Below, piece by piece: positions 52,080-60,417 of a stretch of DNA of 64,000 nucleotides. The DNA is from an uncultured Oscillospiraceae bacterium (GTDB lineage Bacteria; Bacillota; Clostridia; Oscillospirales; Oscillospiraceae), in NCBI GenBank assembly GCA_947624065.1, contig CANQIO010000003.1, positions 1-64,000 of the forward strand, read 5' to 3'. Each line of letters begins with the position of its first letter. Within the stretch, counting starts at the first letter, position 1. The position numbers and the translations under genes were made by a program. The notes under the pieces are model-generated. The model saw nothing but the letters and a program-made list of their open reading frames with translations. It was not told where the DNA came from and made no database searches.

Positions 52080-55000
52080 TTACCCGCGGACGACCTCGAA
52101 CCAGATCTGGTCCACGTCCTCCGGCAGGTTTTCCACGGAGAAGTAATGCAGCTCGTTGTTCTCCACCTTGCCCACGCTGGCATAGGGGCTCAGGCTCTTC
52201 AGCTTATAGCCGTACTTCAGGTTGAAGAAGTTCTCCGCCATGTGGTAGGAGGCAAGGCTGCCGCTGTCGTCCAGGAACACGAACCGGGAAGCCCCGTCGC
52301 CCGTGCGGCTGCCGCCCAGCGGGTCGGTGATGGTGGCCTTCAGCACCCGGGGCGCGTCCCTGCCGGAGACCATGGACATCTCCACGTCCTCGCCGGGGAC
52401 TAGCTCCAGGGTGTAGTACAGTCCGCAGTGGATGTTATCGCCGTCGGGGCTCAGACCGTAGCCGCCGTCGTAGCCGGGACACCGGATGCCGTAGCCGAAC
52501 TGCACATACACGAACACGGTCAGGGACACGTCCTGCTCATAGGCGCTGACTTCCACGGAGCGGAGCCCTTCGGGGACGACGTCGTGGATGATCACCTTGC
52601 CGCCGCCGCGCAGAGTGTGGGTGTAGGTACTGCCGTCGATGACGGGGTCGTATGCCTCGTGATAGAATGCGCCGCTGTACTCATGGAGGAACTCTCCCGT
52701 CTGGCGGCCGCAGTGGTCGCACCAGGCATCCAGGGCCGGGCCGGAGGAGAAGTCCGCCACCTGCGGGGAATCGGGCTTGGTCTTGGTCAGGCTGGCGGTG
52801 GGCACATAGCCGGTGTGGTCCCAGCCGGTGAAGCCGTCCCAGTCGTATTCGTGGTACACCACCGGGGTCCAGCCGTTCTCGTCGGGGCCCAGGCGGGACA
52901 CCTCATAGGCGTTGCCGATGGTGTAGACCACGTCGTATCCCATCCCCGGACCAGAGCGCATGCGGGTCCCCCACTCATGGCACCACAGGATGTCCTCGCC
53001 GGAGCGGTCCAGATCCCAGAAGGTCTCGGACCACTGCTGCATGAACTTGTCGTGATCGGTGCCGTTGTCATAGACGCCCGGGTCGACGTCCGTCCGCTTG
53101 GGCGCGATGAGCCTGGGATTATCCAGGTTCCGGGCGGCGTGGGTCACGTTCTGGCTCACGGCCTGTTCCTGGAAAGCGGCGGCGGTCTGGGTCTGCACGT
53201 TCTCCGTCTGCACGCTCTCGGGCTGCTCGGTCTGCGGCTGTTTGGCCGGGTCCGTGGGATACACGCCCACCAGCTCCTGATACCGCAGCAGCATGGCGCA
53301 TACCTCCGCGCGGGTGGCCGAGCTGCCGGGCCGGACGAAGCCGTTGCCGTCGCCGGTGAGAATGCCGTAATCCAGGGCCCACTCCATGGCCGTCGTGGCA
53401 TAGGCGCTGACCGCGCCGCCGTCGCTGTAACCGGCCAGATGGCCGCCGGTGAAAGCGGTGGGCTGGCCCGCCATGCGGTACAGGATCACCGCCAGCTGTT
53501 CTCTTGTGACGGGGTCATCGGGCGCGAAGCTGGAGGCGGACACGCCGTTCACCGCGCCCACATAGGCGCCCCAGGCCACCGCGTCCCTGTAATATGTGTC
53601 CGAAACATCTGCAAAGCTGCTGCCCCCGCCCACGCTGGGGGAGCCGGCCTGTCGGTAGATCATGGTCACGGTCTGGGCTCTGGTGGCGGCAAGGTCGGGG
53701 CTGAAAATGCCGTCGCCGGTACCGGAGACGATCCCGGAGGCATAGGCCCGCTCGACCAGGGGCTTATACCAGCTGCTGTCGGGCACGTCCCGGAAGATGC
53801 CGGTGGCCGCCATGCCCTGGGAGATCACCGTCATGACCAGGCCCTGGGAGTCCAAGGGAACGTCCACCGTCACCAGCAGCAAGCCGTTCTCCTGTTCCTG
53901 GGCAGAGCGCACGCTGCCGCCGGACAGGACGTTGACGGTGCAGTCCTTTTGCACCTCCAGCTCCACCTGCGCGGGCCCCGCGGCGGGGCACTCGGACGCC
54001 AGGCGCAGCCCGGAGAACAGTCCCTGGGCGGACGCCTCGTCCAGATTGGCGATGGACAGGGGGATGGCCGCGGGCAGCGTGGTCTCCGCGGGGACCACCT
54101 CCACGGTCACGGTGCCGCTGGCGGGCAGCTGCACGCCAAAGCTGTGGCTCCAGAACTCCAGGCCCGTGGTCCGCCAGCCGGTCAGGCCGCCGCCGGCGTC
54201 ATAGCTCTCCTGCTGCTCCCGCACGGCCAGGGTCTCGCCGGTATCGCTGCCGCCGCTGACCCGGATGGCGTAGCCGGGAGCCAGCTCCACGGCCAGCGCC
54301 GAGCCCGCCTGCATGGACACCTCGCTGGGGATGCCGTCGGTGGGGACGGTCTCGCCGTCATAATAGAGCCCATCCCGGCGCACGGTGCAGGCCCGGCCGT
54401 TCACGTCCACGCCCTGGATGCTCTTCACGGCCTCCACGGCCCCGGAGACGGCCAGCACCGGGCCTCCCGCCGCCGCCTGGGTCACCGGTTCATAGCTCTC
54501 GCCCGGGCGCACCGCCGCGATCACGAACCTTTCCGCGCCCAGGTCCACATGGAGCACATAGCTGGTGGAACCGGCCGGCACGAAGGCCGCGCCGGGACCG
54601 GCGGGAGCGCTTGTTTCGGCGATATAGCCGCCTTCCAGCACCTGGATCTCGTACCCAGGGCCGGTCCAGACTTCAAACGTGCCGCCGGAGATCGCCGTAT
54701 CGGCCGCAGCCCAGGCGTACTGCCCGTCGCCAGTGCTGCCGCCGCCCACGATGACGCCGCCGTCCCAGTCCTCGTTGTAGAACGTGAAAGGTATCTGCGT
54801 CGGGGCAGTGCTGCCGGCGGCCGCCGCCGTGATGGTCACGGTCCCGCTGGCCGGGGCCTGCACGGCCACCCGCCGGAAGGAGATGAGCTCACCCGCCCCC
54901 GTGGGGAAAGAATGGAACTCGTTTTCGCTCACAGCGCCGTTGTCCACTGTGATGTCATAGGCAGTGTTCATATATACCGCCAGCTCCGTGCCCGGCGCAA

Positions 55001-55469
55001 CGGTGAACTGGAGGGGAAAGCCCGACTGGCTCACCCACACGACGCCCTCCGGGGCGTTGTAGCTGATGCCGTTCCCATCCACCGTATAGCAGCGGGTGTT
55101 GTCCGGGGACAGATATGTGATGTTCTCGATCTGATCCACCGACCCGGCCAGCGTCACCGTCACGCCCTGCTCTGCCGCGGCGGGCATGGGCTCTTCAGGG
55201 ACCGTCTCCGTCTCGGCCTGGGCGGTGATGTCATCGGCCGGCACGTCGATCGTCTCGGTCCCGCTGTCCGGCAGCAGGATGTCCATGGGGGGCTCCTCCG
55301 CCGGAGTCGGCTCCGCGAGCGCTTCCTCCGCCGGGGGCAGCTCCGCGGGCAGGACCTCCTCCGTCTCGGCCTGGGGCGGGGCCTCTTCCCCCTCCGCCGC
55401 CAGGGCGGGGATGGGGGCCGCCAGCGCCAGCAGCAGCGCCAAAATGATACTCATGCTCTTTTTCAACAT
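52080..55469 (-). CDS. Large S-layer-homology (SLH) surface protein
   Basis: 1129 residues from the ATG at 55469, with GAAGGAGGGA upstream. Signal peptide MLKKSMSIILALLLALAAP to ALA. An acidic Pro/Glu linker (about 25-105) leads to a long beta-rich region (about 105-550) in which a unit with TVTLAGSVDQI/AVSGAVEAVKSI and ASGTVTI/ASGTVTV-like strands recurs. Three SLH domains (about 555-750) follow: FRDVPDSSWYKPLVERAYA, FADVSDTYYRDAVAWGAYVG and GILTGDGNGFVRPGSSATRA. These anchor proteins to pyruvylated wall polymers. The C-terminal 330 residues hold an SH3-like stretch (TRMRSGPGMGYDVVYTIGNA) and a beta domain. It is last in an operon with an ECF sigma factor. Confidence 0.88.
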   Translation of the reverse strand: MLKKSMSIILALLLALAAPIPALAAEGEEAPPQAETEEVLPAELPPAEEALAEPTPAEEPPMDILLPDSGTETIDVPADDITAQAETETVPEEPMPAAAEQGVTVTLAGSVDQIENITYLSPDNTRCYTVDGNGISYNAPEGVVWVSQSGFPLQFTVAPGTELAVYMNTAYDITVDNGAVSENEFHSFPTGAGELISFRRVAVQAPASGTVTITAAAAGSTAPTQIPFTFYNEDWDGGVIVGGGSTGDGQYAWAAADTAISGGTFEVWTGPGYEIQVLEGGYIAETSAPAGPGAAFVPAGSTSYVLHVDLGAERFVIAAVRPGESYEPVTQAAAGGPVLAVSGAVEAVKSIQGVDVNGRACTVRRDGLYYDGETVPTDGIPSEVSMQAGSALAVELAPGYAIRVSGGSDTGETLAVREQQESYDAGGGLTGWRTTGLEFWSHSFGVQLPASGTVTVEVVPAETTLPAAIPLSIANLDEASAQGLFSGLRLASECPAAGPAQVELEVQKDCTVNVLSGGSVRSAQEQENGLLLVTVDVPLDSQGLVMTVISQGMAATGIFRDVPDSSWYKPLVERAYASGIVSGTGDGIFSPDLAATRAQTVTMIYRQAGSPSVGGGSSFADVSDTYYRDAVAWGAYVGAVNGVSASSFAPDDPVTREQLAVILYRMAGQPTAFTGGHLAGYSDGGAVSAYATTAMEWALDYGILTGDGNGFVRPGSSATRAEVCAMLLRYQELVGVYPTDPAKQPQTEQPESVQTENVQTQTAAAFQEQAVSQNVTHAARNLDNPRLIAPKRTDVDPGVYDNGTDHDKFMQQWSETFWDLDRSGEDILWCHEWGTRMRSGPGMGYDVVYTIGNAYEVSRLGPDENGWTPVVYHEYDWDGFTGWDHTGYVPTASLTKTKPDSPQVADFSSGPALDAWCDHCGRQTGEFLHEYSGAFYHEAYDPVIDGSTYTHTLRGGGKVIIHDVVPEGLRSVEVSAYEQDVSLTVFVYVQFGYGIRCPGYDGGYGLSPDGDNIHCGLYYTLELVPGEDVEMSMVSGRDAPRVLKATITDPLGGSRTGDGASRFVFLDDSGSLASYHMAENFFNLKYGYKLKSLSPYASVGKVENNELHYFSVENLPEDVDQIWFEVVRG

Positions 55470-55488
55470 CGTCGATCCCTCCTTCATG

Positions 55489-55809
55489 TCATCGGATCAG
55501 TCTGATCAGTTCCCGCAGCAGGCCCTTGGGCAGCAGCATCGCCGCGCCCATCAGCGCCGTCGCCGCCGCGGCCTTTCCCGGCCGGCGGCGCAAAAGCGGC
55601 GGCAGGGCCCCGCAGGATACGCTCTTTGTCCGGCGGATGGCCAGCTGACACCGGTTCTCCGCCTCCTTGGGCACGGCGGCGTCCGGGTCGGCCTGCAGGG
55701 CCTCGTTCTCCCGCTCCAGCCTCCTGCCCTCTTCCCGGGCAAGCTCCCGAAGGAGCTCCCCCAGAAGAGCTTCCTCACGGGCTTCCCGCGTCATGTCACG
55801 ATTCGTCAT
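55489..55809 (-). CDS. Small charged protein between ECF sigma and SLH genes, function unknown
   Basis: 106 residues from the ATG at 55809, overlapping the sigma gene by 14 bases; a second ATG at 55794 would give 101 residues and overlap none of it. The first 50 residues are acidic and helical (REAREEALLGELLRELAREE). A basic middle (RRTKSVSCGALPPLLRRR) and a hydrophobic end (AAAATALMGAAMLLPKG) that could touch the membrane follow. Its place directly after an ECF sigma gene is that of an anti-sigma factor, but no known anti-sigma motif is visible. Confidence 0.7.
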   Translation of the reverse strand: MTNRDMTREAREEALLGELLRELAREEGRRLERENEALQADPDAAVPKEAENRCQLAIRRTKSVSCGALPPLLRRRPGKAAAATALMGAAMLLPKGLLRELIRLIR

Positions 55810-56362
55810 CAAATTCACGTTCCTTCTTCATCTCCCGCAGCGCCCGACGGCGCGCCCGCGTCAACTTCATCCTCACGCTTCCGGGCTTACACCCCACCAA
55901 CGCGGCCAGCTCCTGATCCTCCATGCCCAGTATGTATTTGCCGGTGAGCAAGGTCTGGTCGTCCGGCGACAGCAGCTCCCATACGCGGCGCAGCGCCGCC
56001 AGCTGTTCCTCCCGGACCATCAGCTCGTCGAGGGACGGCCCGTCGCAGACGGCGTCGCCGTCCTCGGGCATGTCCACCCGGTGCCGTTGGACCACGCTCA
56101 GGTGCTTCACATGGTTGATCGCCGTGTTCCTGACTATAATGACAACCATGGCCGGCAAAACGCAACGCTCCACCTTCAAAAGGGCGTCCGCGTGCTCCAC
56201 CAGCTTCACCAGTGCGTCCTGCACGATCTCTTCGGCCTCATGGATGTTGTCCGTATATTTTCCCGCGGTGGAGAACATCAGCCGGTCGTACCGTTGGTAC
56301 AGCTCCGAGACGAGCTCCTGCCCGGTTGGGGGGTCTTGTGGTAAAGAGATAGTCGGCAGCAT
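55796..56362 (-). CDS. ECF-type RNA polymerase sigma factor
   Basis: 188 residues. Region 2 reads LMFSTAGKYTDNIHEAEEIV and QDALVKLVEH; region 4 reads LGMEDQELAALVGCKPGSVR and MKLTRARRRALREM. There is no region 1.1 or 3, so it is an ECF (group IV) factor. AAGGAGG lies before the ATG. The genes immediately downstream are a small protein and the SLH surface protein, so it probably drives surface remodelling. Confidence 0.93.
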   Translation of the reverse strand: MLPTISLPQDPPTGQELVSELYQRYDRLMFSTAGKYTDNIHEAEEIVQDALVKLVEHADALLKVERCVLPAMVVIIVRNTAINHVKHLSVVQRHRVDMPEDGDAVCDGPSLDELMVREEQLAALRRVWELLSPDDQTLLTGKYILGMEDQELAALVGCKPGSVRMKLTRARRRALREMKKEREFDDES

Positions 56363-56427
56363 AAATTGCCTCCTTATTTTGGCTCTTCACTACTATTAAA
56401 CAGCCACGCCCCGGATTTGCAACACTG

Positions 56428-56456
56428 TTTTGTAATTTTTGAGAAATTTTTTGTAA
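56428..56456. promoter_or_regulatory. Two phased direct repeats upstream of the ECF sigma gene
   Basis: The octamer TTTTGTAA occurs at 56428-56435 and 56449-56456, exactly 21 bases apart, about two helical turns, on the same DNA face. They lie upstream of a weak sigma-A-like box (TTGCAA, 17 bases, TTAATA on the minus strand just before the gene). Confidence 0.4.
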
Positions 56457-56497
56457 CTATCCAAACAAAAAGAAACGAACCTGCCCCCGCGATCCCT

Positions 56498-56526
56498 TTG
56501 CATTTTCATCGGACCTATGGCATAAT
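56498..56526 (+). promoter_or_regulatory. Promoter of tadA
   Basis: TTGCAT (56498-56503), 17-base spacer, CATAAT (56521-56526) preceded by TGG. It ends 20 bases before the tadA start. Confidence 0.6.
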
Positions 56527-56545
56527 GGAGTAAAGAGGTGACGTC

Positions 56546-56992
56546 ATGGAGCGGGAGGACTATATGCGCCTGGCGCTGGCCGAGGCCCGCAAGGCGCTGG
56601 GCACCGGCGACGTGCCGGTGGGCTGCGTGGTCGCGGACCGGGACGGCCGGATCATCGGCGCGGGCCGCAACCGCCGGGAGGAGCTGAAAAACGCCGTCCG
56701 GCACGCGGAGATCGAGGCCATCGAGGCCGCCTGCGCGGCGGTCGGCTCCTGGCGGCTGGACGGCTGCGCGCTGTATGTGACGCTGGAGCCCTGCCCCATG
56801 TGCGCCGGGGCCATCGTCAATGCCCGCATCCCCACGGTGGTATACGGGGCCAAGGAGCCCCGGTCCGGCTCCTGCGGCAGCGTGCTGAACCTCTTCGAGG
56901 AACGCTACGGCCACCGGCCCGCCATCTATGGCGGCGTGCTGGCCGACGAGTGCGCCGGGCTGCTGCGGGAATTTTTCGACGCGCTGCGCTGA
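56546..56992 (+). CDS. tadA: tRNA-specific adenosine deaminase TadA
   Basis: 148 residues. It converts A34 to inosine in tRNA-Arg(ACG). Zinc and catalytic residues: VRHAEIEAIEAA (His, catalytic Glu) and TLEPCPMCAGAIVNARI (two Cys). The C-terminal helix LLREFFDALR fits TadA rather than guanine deaminase. GAGG precedes the ATG. Confidence 0.95.
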   Translation: MEREDYMRLALAEARKALGTGDVPVGCVVADRDGRIIGAGRNRREELKNAVRHAEIEAIEAACAAVGSWRLDGCALYVTLEPCPMCAGAIVNARIPTVVYGAKEPRSGSCGSVLNLFEERYGHRPAIYGGVLADECAGLLREFFDALR

Positions 56993-57082
56993 GACGGAAT
57001 TTACACTTCGGACACATCCCGGCGAAAAACTGTTCATGATTTGCGGGTATAGTAGCCCCATCGAGAAACGGAGGACGAGCCT

Positions 57083-58693
57083 ATGCTTTGGAAGAGACTT
57101 CTTTGCGCCGCGCTCTGCGCCGCGATGGCCCTGACCTGCGGCGTCCCCGCCATGGCCGCCGACGGCGCCGTGGACGTGGTGCTGAGCGACGAGGGCGTCA
57201 CCGTGGACGGCGAGATCGCCGGCACGGACCCGGCCGCCGCGGTCTATACCGCCCACGACATCGTGTATTATGAGGCCGGCCACGACTTCACCTACGGCGA
57301 GGGGACGGCTGCGGACGAACACACCGCCGACGAGGCCCAGGCGCACACCGTCGTGCACATCACCCAGCCGGGCACATACCGCCTCACCGGCACCCTCTCC
57401 CCCGGCCAGATCGCCGTGGACCTGGGCAAGGACGCGAAAAAAGACCCCGCGGCCGTGGTGACCCTGATCCTGGACGGGGTGGACATCACCTGCACGGTGG
57501 CCCCCGCGGTGATCTTCTACAACGTCTATGAATGCGACGCGGAGGGGGAATCCGGCTCCGCGCCGGACCTGTCCGCCGCCGGGGCAGTGGTGGTCCTGGC
57601 CGACAGCAGCGAGAACCATGTGGACGGTTCCTATGTGGCCCGCATCTATAAGTCCGTCACCCTCAACGAGGCCGGCACCGCCGTCACCGACAGCAAGAAG
57701 CTGCACAAATACGACGGCGCGTTTTATTCCAAGATGAGCATGCGCATCGAGGGCGGCCCCGAGGATACCGGCGTGCTGGACATCACCGCCGAGAACGAGG
57801 GTCTGGACACCGAGATGCACCTGGCCATCAACGGCGGCACCGTCAACATCCGCTCCGGCAACGACGGCATCAACGTCAACGAGGACGACGTCTCCGTGGT
57901 CGCCGTCAACGGCGGCGCCGTGCACATCACTGTCACCGGCGAGACCGGCGAGGGCGACGGCATCGACTCCAACGGCTGGCTGGTCCTCAACGGCGGCCTG
58001 GTCACCACCGCAGCCTGCTCCACCAGCGCCGACTCCGGCCTGGACTCCGCCAAGGGCATCCTTCTCAACGGCGGCACCGTCATCGCCACCGGGAACATGC
58101 TGGACCCCATCACGGCCGGGGAGCAGTGCTGCGCCGTGTTCTCCTTTGCCGGCCGTCAGTCCGGCGGTACCCGCTATTCCCTCACCGGCGAGACCGGCGG
58201 AGAGGTCATGGGCCTGACCGCGGAGAACGACTTCACCTACCTGGTCATGTCCGGCCCGGCTCTGACAGCCGGGGAGAGCTACTGCCTCTATGCCGGACAG
58301 GCCCAGCTCCAGGGCGCCGCCGGCGCGGCCGGCATGGGCCCCGGGATGCGCGGAGGCCATGGCCCCCGGACGCCGGAGGACGGCGCGCAGCCTCCCGAGA
58401 TGCCCGAGGGCGAGCCGCCCGCGGATGATCCTCTGGGCCTGCCCGGCGGCTTCGGTCCCCAGATGTCGGAGGACGGCGCGCAGCCCCCCGAGATGCCCGA
58501 GGACCCGCTGGATATGCCGAGCGGTGAGCAGCCCCCGGAGGCCCCCCAGGGCGAGATGCCGGGCGGCGCCGGACGGGGCGGCTTTGGGCCCTGGGGGCAG
58601 ACCGCCGGCGAGATGACTACCCAGTTCACTCTGGCCGCCGGCATGAACTCCTTCAGCGGCGTCGCCGCGGTGACCGAGGATGCCGGGGCATAG
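57083..58693 (+). CDS. Exported Cthe_2159-like beta-helix protein with Met/Pro/Glu-rich tail
   Basis: 536 residues with signal peptide (LLCAALCAAMALTCGVPAMA). The mature region (about 90-420) has the ladder of repeats typical of the Cthe_2159 carbohydrate-binding family (calcium-dependent beta-helix): GVLDITAENEGLDTEMHLAI, GTVNIRSGNDGINVNEDD, GAVHITVTGETGEGDGIDSN, LLNGGTVIATGN. After about residue 415 there is a low-complexity segment rich in Pro/Met/Glu/Gly with repeats of EDGAQPPEMPE, then a short end. Cthe_2159 binds polygalacturonic acid; binding here is inferred. Confidence 0.83.
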   Translation: MLWKRLLCAALCAAMALTCGVPAMAADGAVDVVLSDEGVTVDGEIAGTDPAAAVYTAHDIVYYEAGHDFTYGEGTAADEHTADEAQAHTVVHITQPGTYRLTGTLSPGQIAVDLGKDAKKDPAAVVTLILDGVDITCTVAPAVIFYNVYECDAEGESGSAPDLSAAGAVVVLADSSENHVDGSYVARIYKSVTLNEAGTAVTDSKKLHKYDGAFYSKMSMRIEGGPEDTGVLDITAENEGLDTEMHLAINGGTVNIRSGNDGINVNEDDVSVVAVNGGAVHITVTGETGEGDGIDSNGWLVLNGGLVTTAACSTSADSGLDSAKGILLNGGTVIATGNMLDPITAGEQCCAVFSFAGRQSGGTRYSLTGETGGEVMGLTAENDFTYLVMSGPALTAGESYCLYAGQAQLQGAAGAAGMGPGMRGGHGPRTPEDGAQPPEMPEGEPPADDPLGLPGGFGPQMSEDGAQPPEMPEDPLDMPSGEQPPEAPQGEMPGGAGRGGFGPWGQTAGEMTTQFTLAAGMNSFSGVAAVTEDAGA

Positions 58694-58722
58694 ATCTCTA
58701 TATAAACATCACGCGCCTCCAA

Positions 58723-58810
58723 TGACGCCGGTACTTTTGCTCCGCAAAAGTCATAGCCGCGCCTTGCGCGGGGCGTCAGATCTCATTCGAGGTGGGCTCC
58801 GCCCCCTCGA
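58723..58810. other. Structured intergenic element with a three-way junction
   Basis: TGACGCC (58723-58729) pairs with GGCGTCA (58772-58778). Inside lie two hairpins: ACTTTTGC/GCAAAAGT (58733-58740, 58744-58751) and CCGCGC/GCGCGG (58757-58762, 58766-58771). A further bulged hairpin, TCGAGG-GGGC with its complement, follows at 58787-58810. Loops are all three bases. The regular build suggests a repeated element or a structured RNA rather than chance. Confidence 0.5.
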
Positions 58811-58844
58811 GCTCCCCCAGAGCCTGCCTCTTTGCAAACAAAAT

Positions 58845-58880
58845 CGCGCCTCCCCGGTTCGGGGAGGCGCGTTCTTTCTT
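58845..58880. terminator. Bidirectional intrinsic terminator
   Basis: A 12-base perfect stem CGCGCCTCCCCG / CGGGGAGGCGCG (58845-58856, 58860-58871) with loop GTT. T-rich DNA lies on both sides, better for the minus-strand cinA transcript. Confidence 0.88.
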
Positions 58881-58910
58881 ATTATTATGTTATTGTGATC
58901 GTGTTTTCCG

Positions 58911-60161
58911 TCAGATCTTCTCGATGGGCAGCCCCTGGAGATACCGGCGGAGCATGTCGAAGGCGTGGTTGGCGGCCAGGGCCCGGACCCGCTCCCGGCG
59001 GGTGCCCAGGCGCAACTGCCGGACCCACACATGGTCGGCGTCCGCCAGGCCCACGAACACGGTGCCCACAGGATGGACCCCATCCCCGTCCGGGCCGGCC
59101 AGGCCCGTGGCGGATACGGCCAGGTCCGCGTTGGCGGCCAGCCGCGCGCCCTTGGCCATGGCCGCGGCAGTCTCATAGGACACCGCGCCCTTGGTCTCGA
59201 TCATCTCTCGGTCGATGGACAGCATGCCGGCCTTCACCTCGTTGCAGTAGGTGACCGCGCCGCCCTTATAGACCGCCGACGCCCCCGGCAGAGCGGTGAA
59301 GCGCGCGCCGATGAGCCCGCCGGTGAGGCTCTCCGCCGTGGCGAAAGTGAGTCCTTTTTCCTTCAAAAGCCCCAGGCACAGTGCCTCCAGGCTGTCCACG
59401 TCCACGCCGTAGACCGCGTCTCCCAGCTCCTCCTTCACCATCTGCACCACCGGCGCGCACAGCGCCTCGGCCTCTTCCTCGGCGGGGGCCTTGGCGGTGA
59501 CCCGCAGCATCACCTCGCCCACCTTGGCATAGGTGGCCAGGGTGGGGTTCTGCATCCGCTCCATCCGTTCCCGCAGGCGGTCCTCCACGGCGCTCTCGCC
59601 GATGCCGAACACCCGGATCTGGTGGGAGAAGATGGTCTCGCCGGAAAGACTTTTTATGTACGGCACCGCGCAGTGCCGGAACATGGGGATGCACTCGTTG
59701 GGCGGGCCGGGCAGCATGATCACGCGCACCACTCCCTCCTCAAAGGCGCAGCCGGGGGCGGTGCCCCAGTCGTTGTGGAACACCGTGCATCGCTCGGGGA
59801 GCCATGCCTGCTGGAGGTTGTTCTGAGTAAACTGGATGGAGGTGTTCTTGGCGAACCAGGCTTTCAGGAATTCCCCTTCCTCGGGGTGATACTCCATCTT
59901 CCGGCCGAAGCACTCCGCCAGCACGTTTTTTGTCAGATCGTCATAGGTGGGCCCCAGCCCGCCGGTGGTGATGATGAGATCGGCCCGCTTTTTGGCGATG
60001 GCCACCGCCTCGGCCAGCCGGCCGGGGTTGTCTCCCACCACAGTGTGCCAGAACACGTTCACCCCCAGCCCCGCCAGCATGTCGCTCAGGTCCGCGGCGT
60101 TGGTGTTGACGGTGTTGCCCAGCAGCAGCTCCGTGCCCACGCAAAGGATCTCGCAGTTCAT
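58911..60161 (-). CDS. cinA: CinA-family protein (NMN amidohydrolase / competence-damage protein)
   Basis: 416 residues from the ATG at 60161 with AAAGGAG upstream. The N-terminal MoaB-like (COG1058) domain shows EILCVGTELLLGNTVNTN, IITTGGLGPTYDDLTKNVL and MLPGPPNECIPMF. The C-terminal PncC/CinA domain shows FATAESLTGGLIGARFTALP and GLAGPDGDGVHPVGTVFVGL. The enzyme recycles nicotinamide mononucleotide in the pyridine cycle. It is often linked to recA and competence; here it lies near comM. Confidence 0.95.
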   Translation of the reverse strand: MNCEILCVGTELLLGNTVNTNAADLSDMLAGLGVNVFWHTVVGDNPGRLAEAVAIAKKRADLIITTGGLGPTYDDLTKNVLAECFGRKMEYHPEEGEFLKAWFAKNTSIQFTQNNLQQAWLPERCTVFHNDWGTAPGCAFEEGVVRVIMLPGPPNECIPMFRHCAVPYIKSLSGETIFSHQIRVFGIGESAVEDRLRERMERMQNPTLATYAKVGEVMLRVTAKAPAEEEAEALCAPVVQMVKEELGDAVYGVDVDSLEALCLGLLKEKGLTFATAESLTGGLIGARFTALPGASAVYKGGAVTYCNEVKAGMLSIDREMIETKGAVSYETAAAMAKGARLAANADLAVSATGLAGPDGDGVHPVGTVFVGLADADHVWVRQLRLGTRRERVRALAANHAFDMLRRYLQGLPIEKI

Positions 60162-60417
60162 AATGTATCTCCTTTCAAGCGCTCGGTGAAGGCGCTTCCT
60201 GCGTCGACAACGGCCCTCGAGAACCGTTTCGCTCCGCTCAACAATGTTCGTTCGAGGGACGCTGCCTCCTTGGAACGCCGGCACGCGCTCTCACCCAGCG
60301 TCGGGTTGGCGAGGAACGGCAGCAGACGATGCCGAAGGGGGAACAATGACGGAAGAATATCGTCGGTTCCGACGGAGGCATCGGATGTGCCGCGATGAGC
60401 CGACATGCCGCTGTCTC
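60162..60417. other. Structured intergenic region between the M29 gene and cinA
   Basis: No gene is convincing here. An 87-codon minus-strand frame crosses it (including RTLLSGAKRFSRAVV) but has no ribosome site and no family. CCCTCGAGAAC (60214-60224) pairs with GTTC plus TCGAGGG (60246-60258), with a two-base bulge. Other small stems lie at 60325-60390, for example CGTCGG/CCGACG. The content looks like a dispersed intergenic repeat. Confidence 0.4.

Noticed and set aside
57000..57082. Promoter before the Cthe_2159-like gene
   Set aside because: A TATAGT box is present at 57048-57053 but no acceptable -35 lies at 16-18 bases, so it was not listed.
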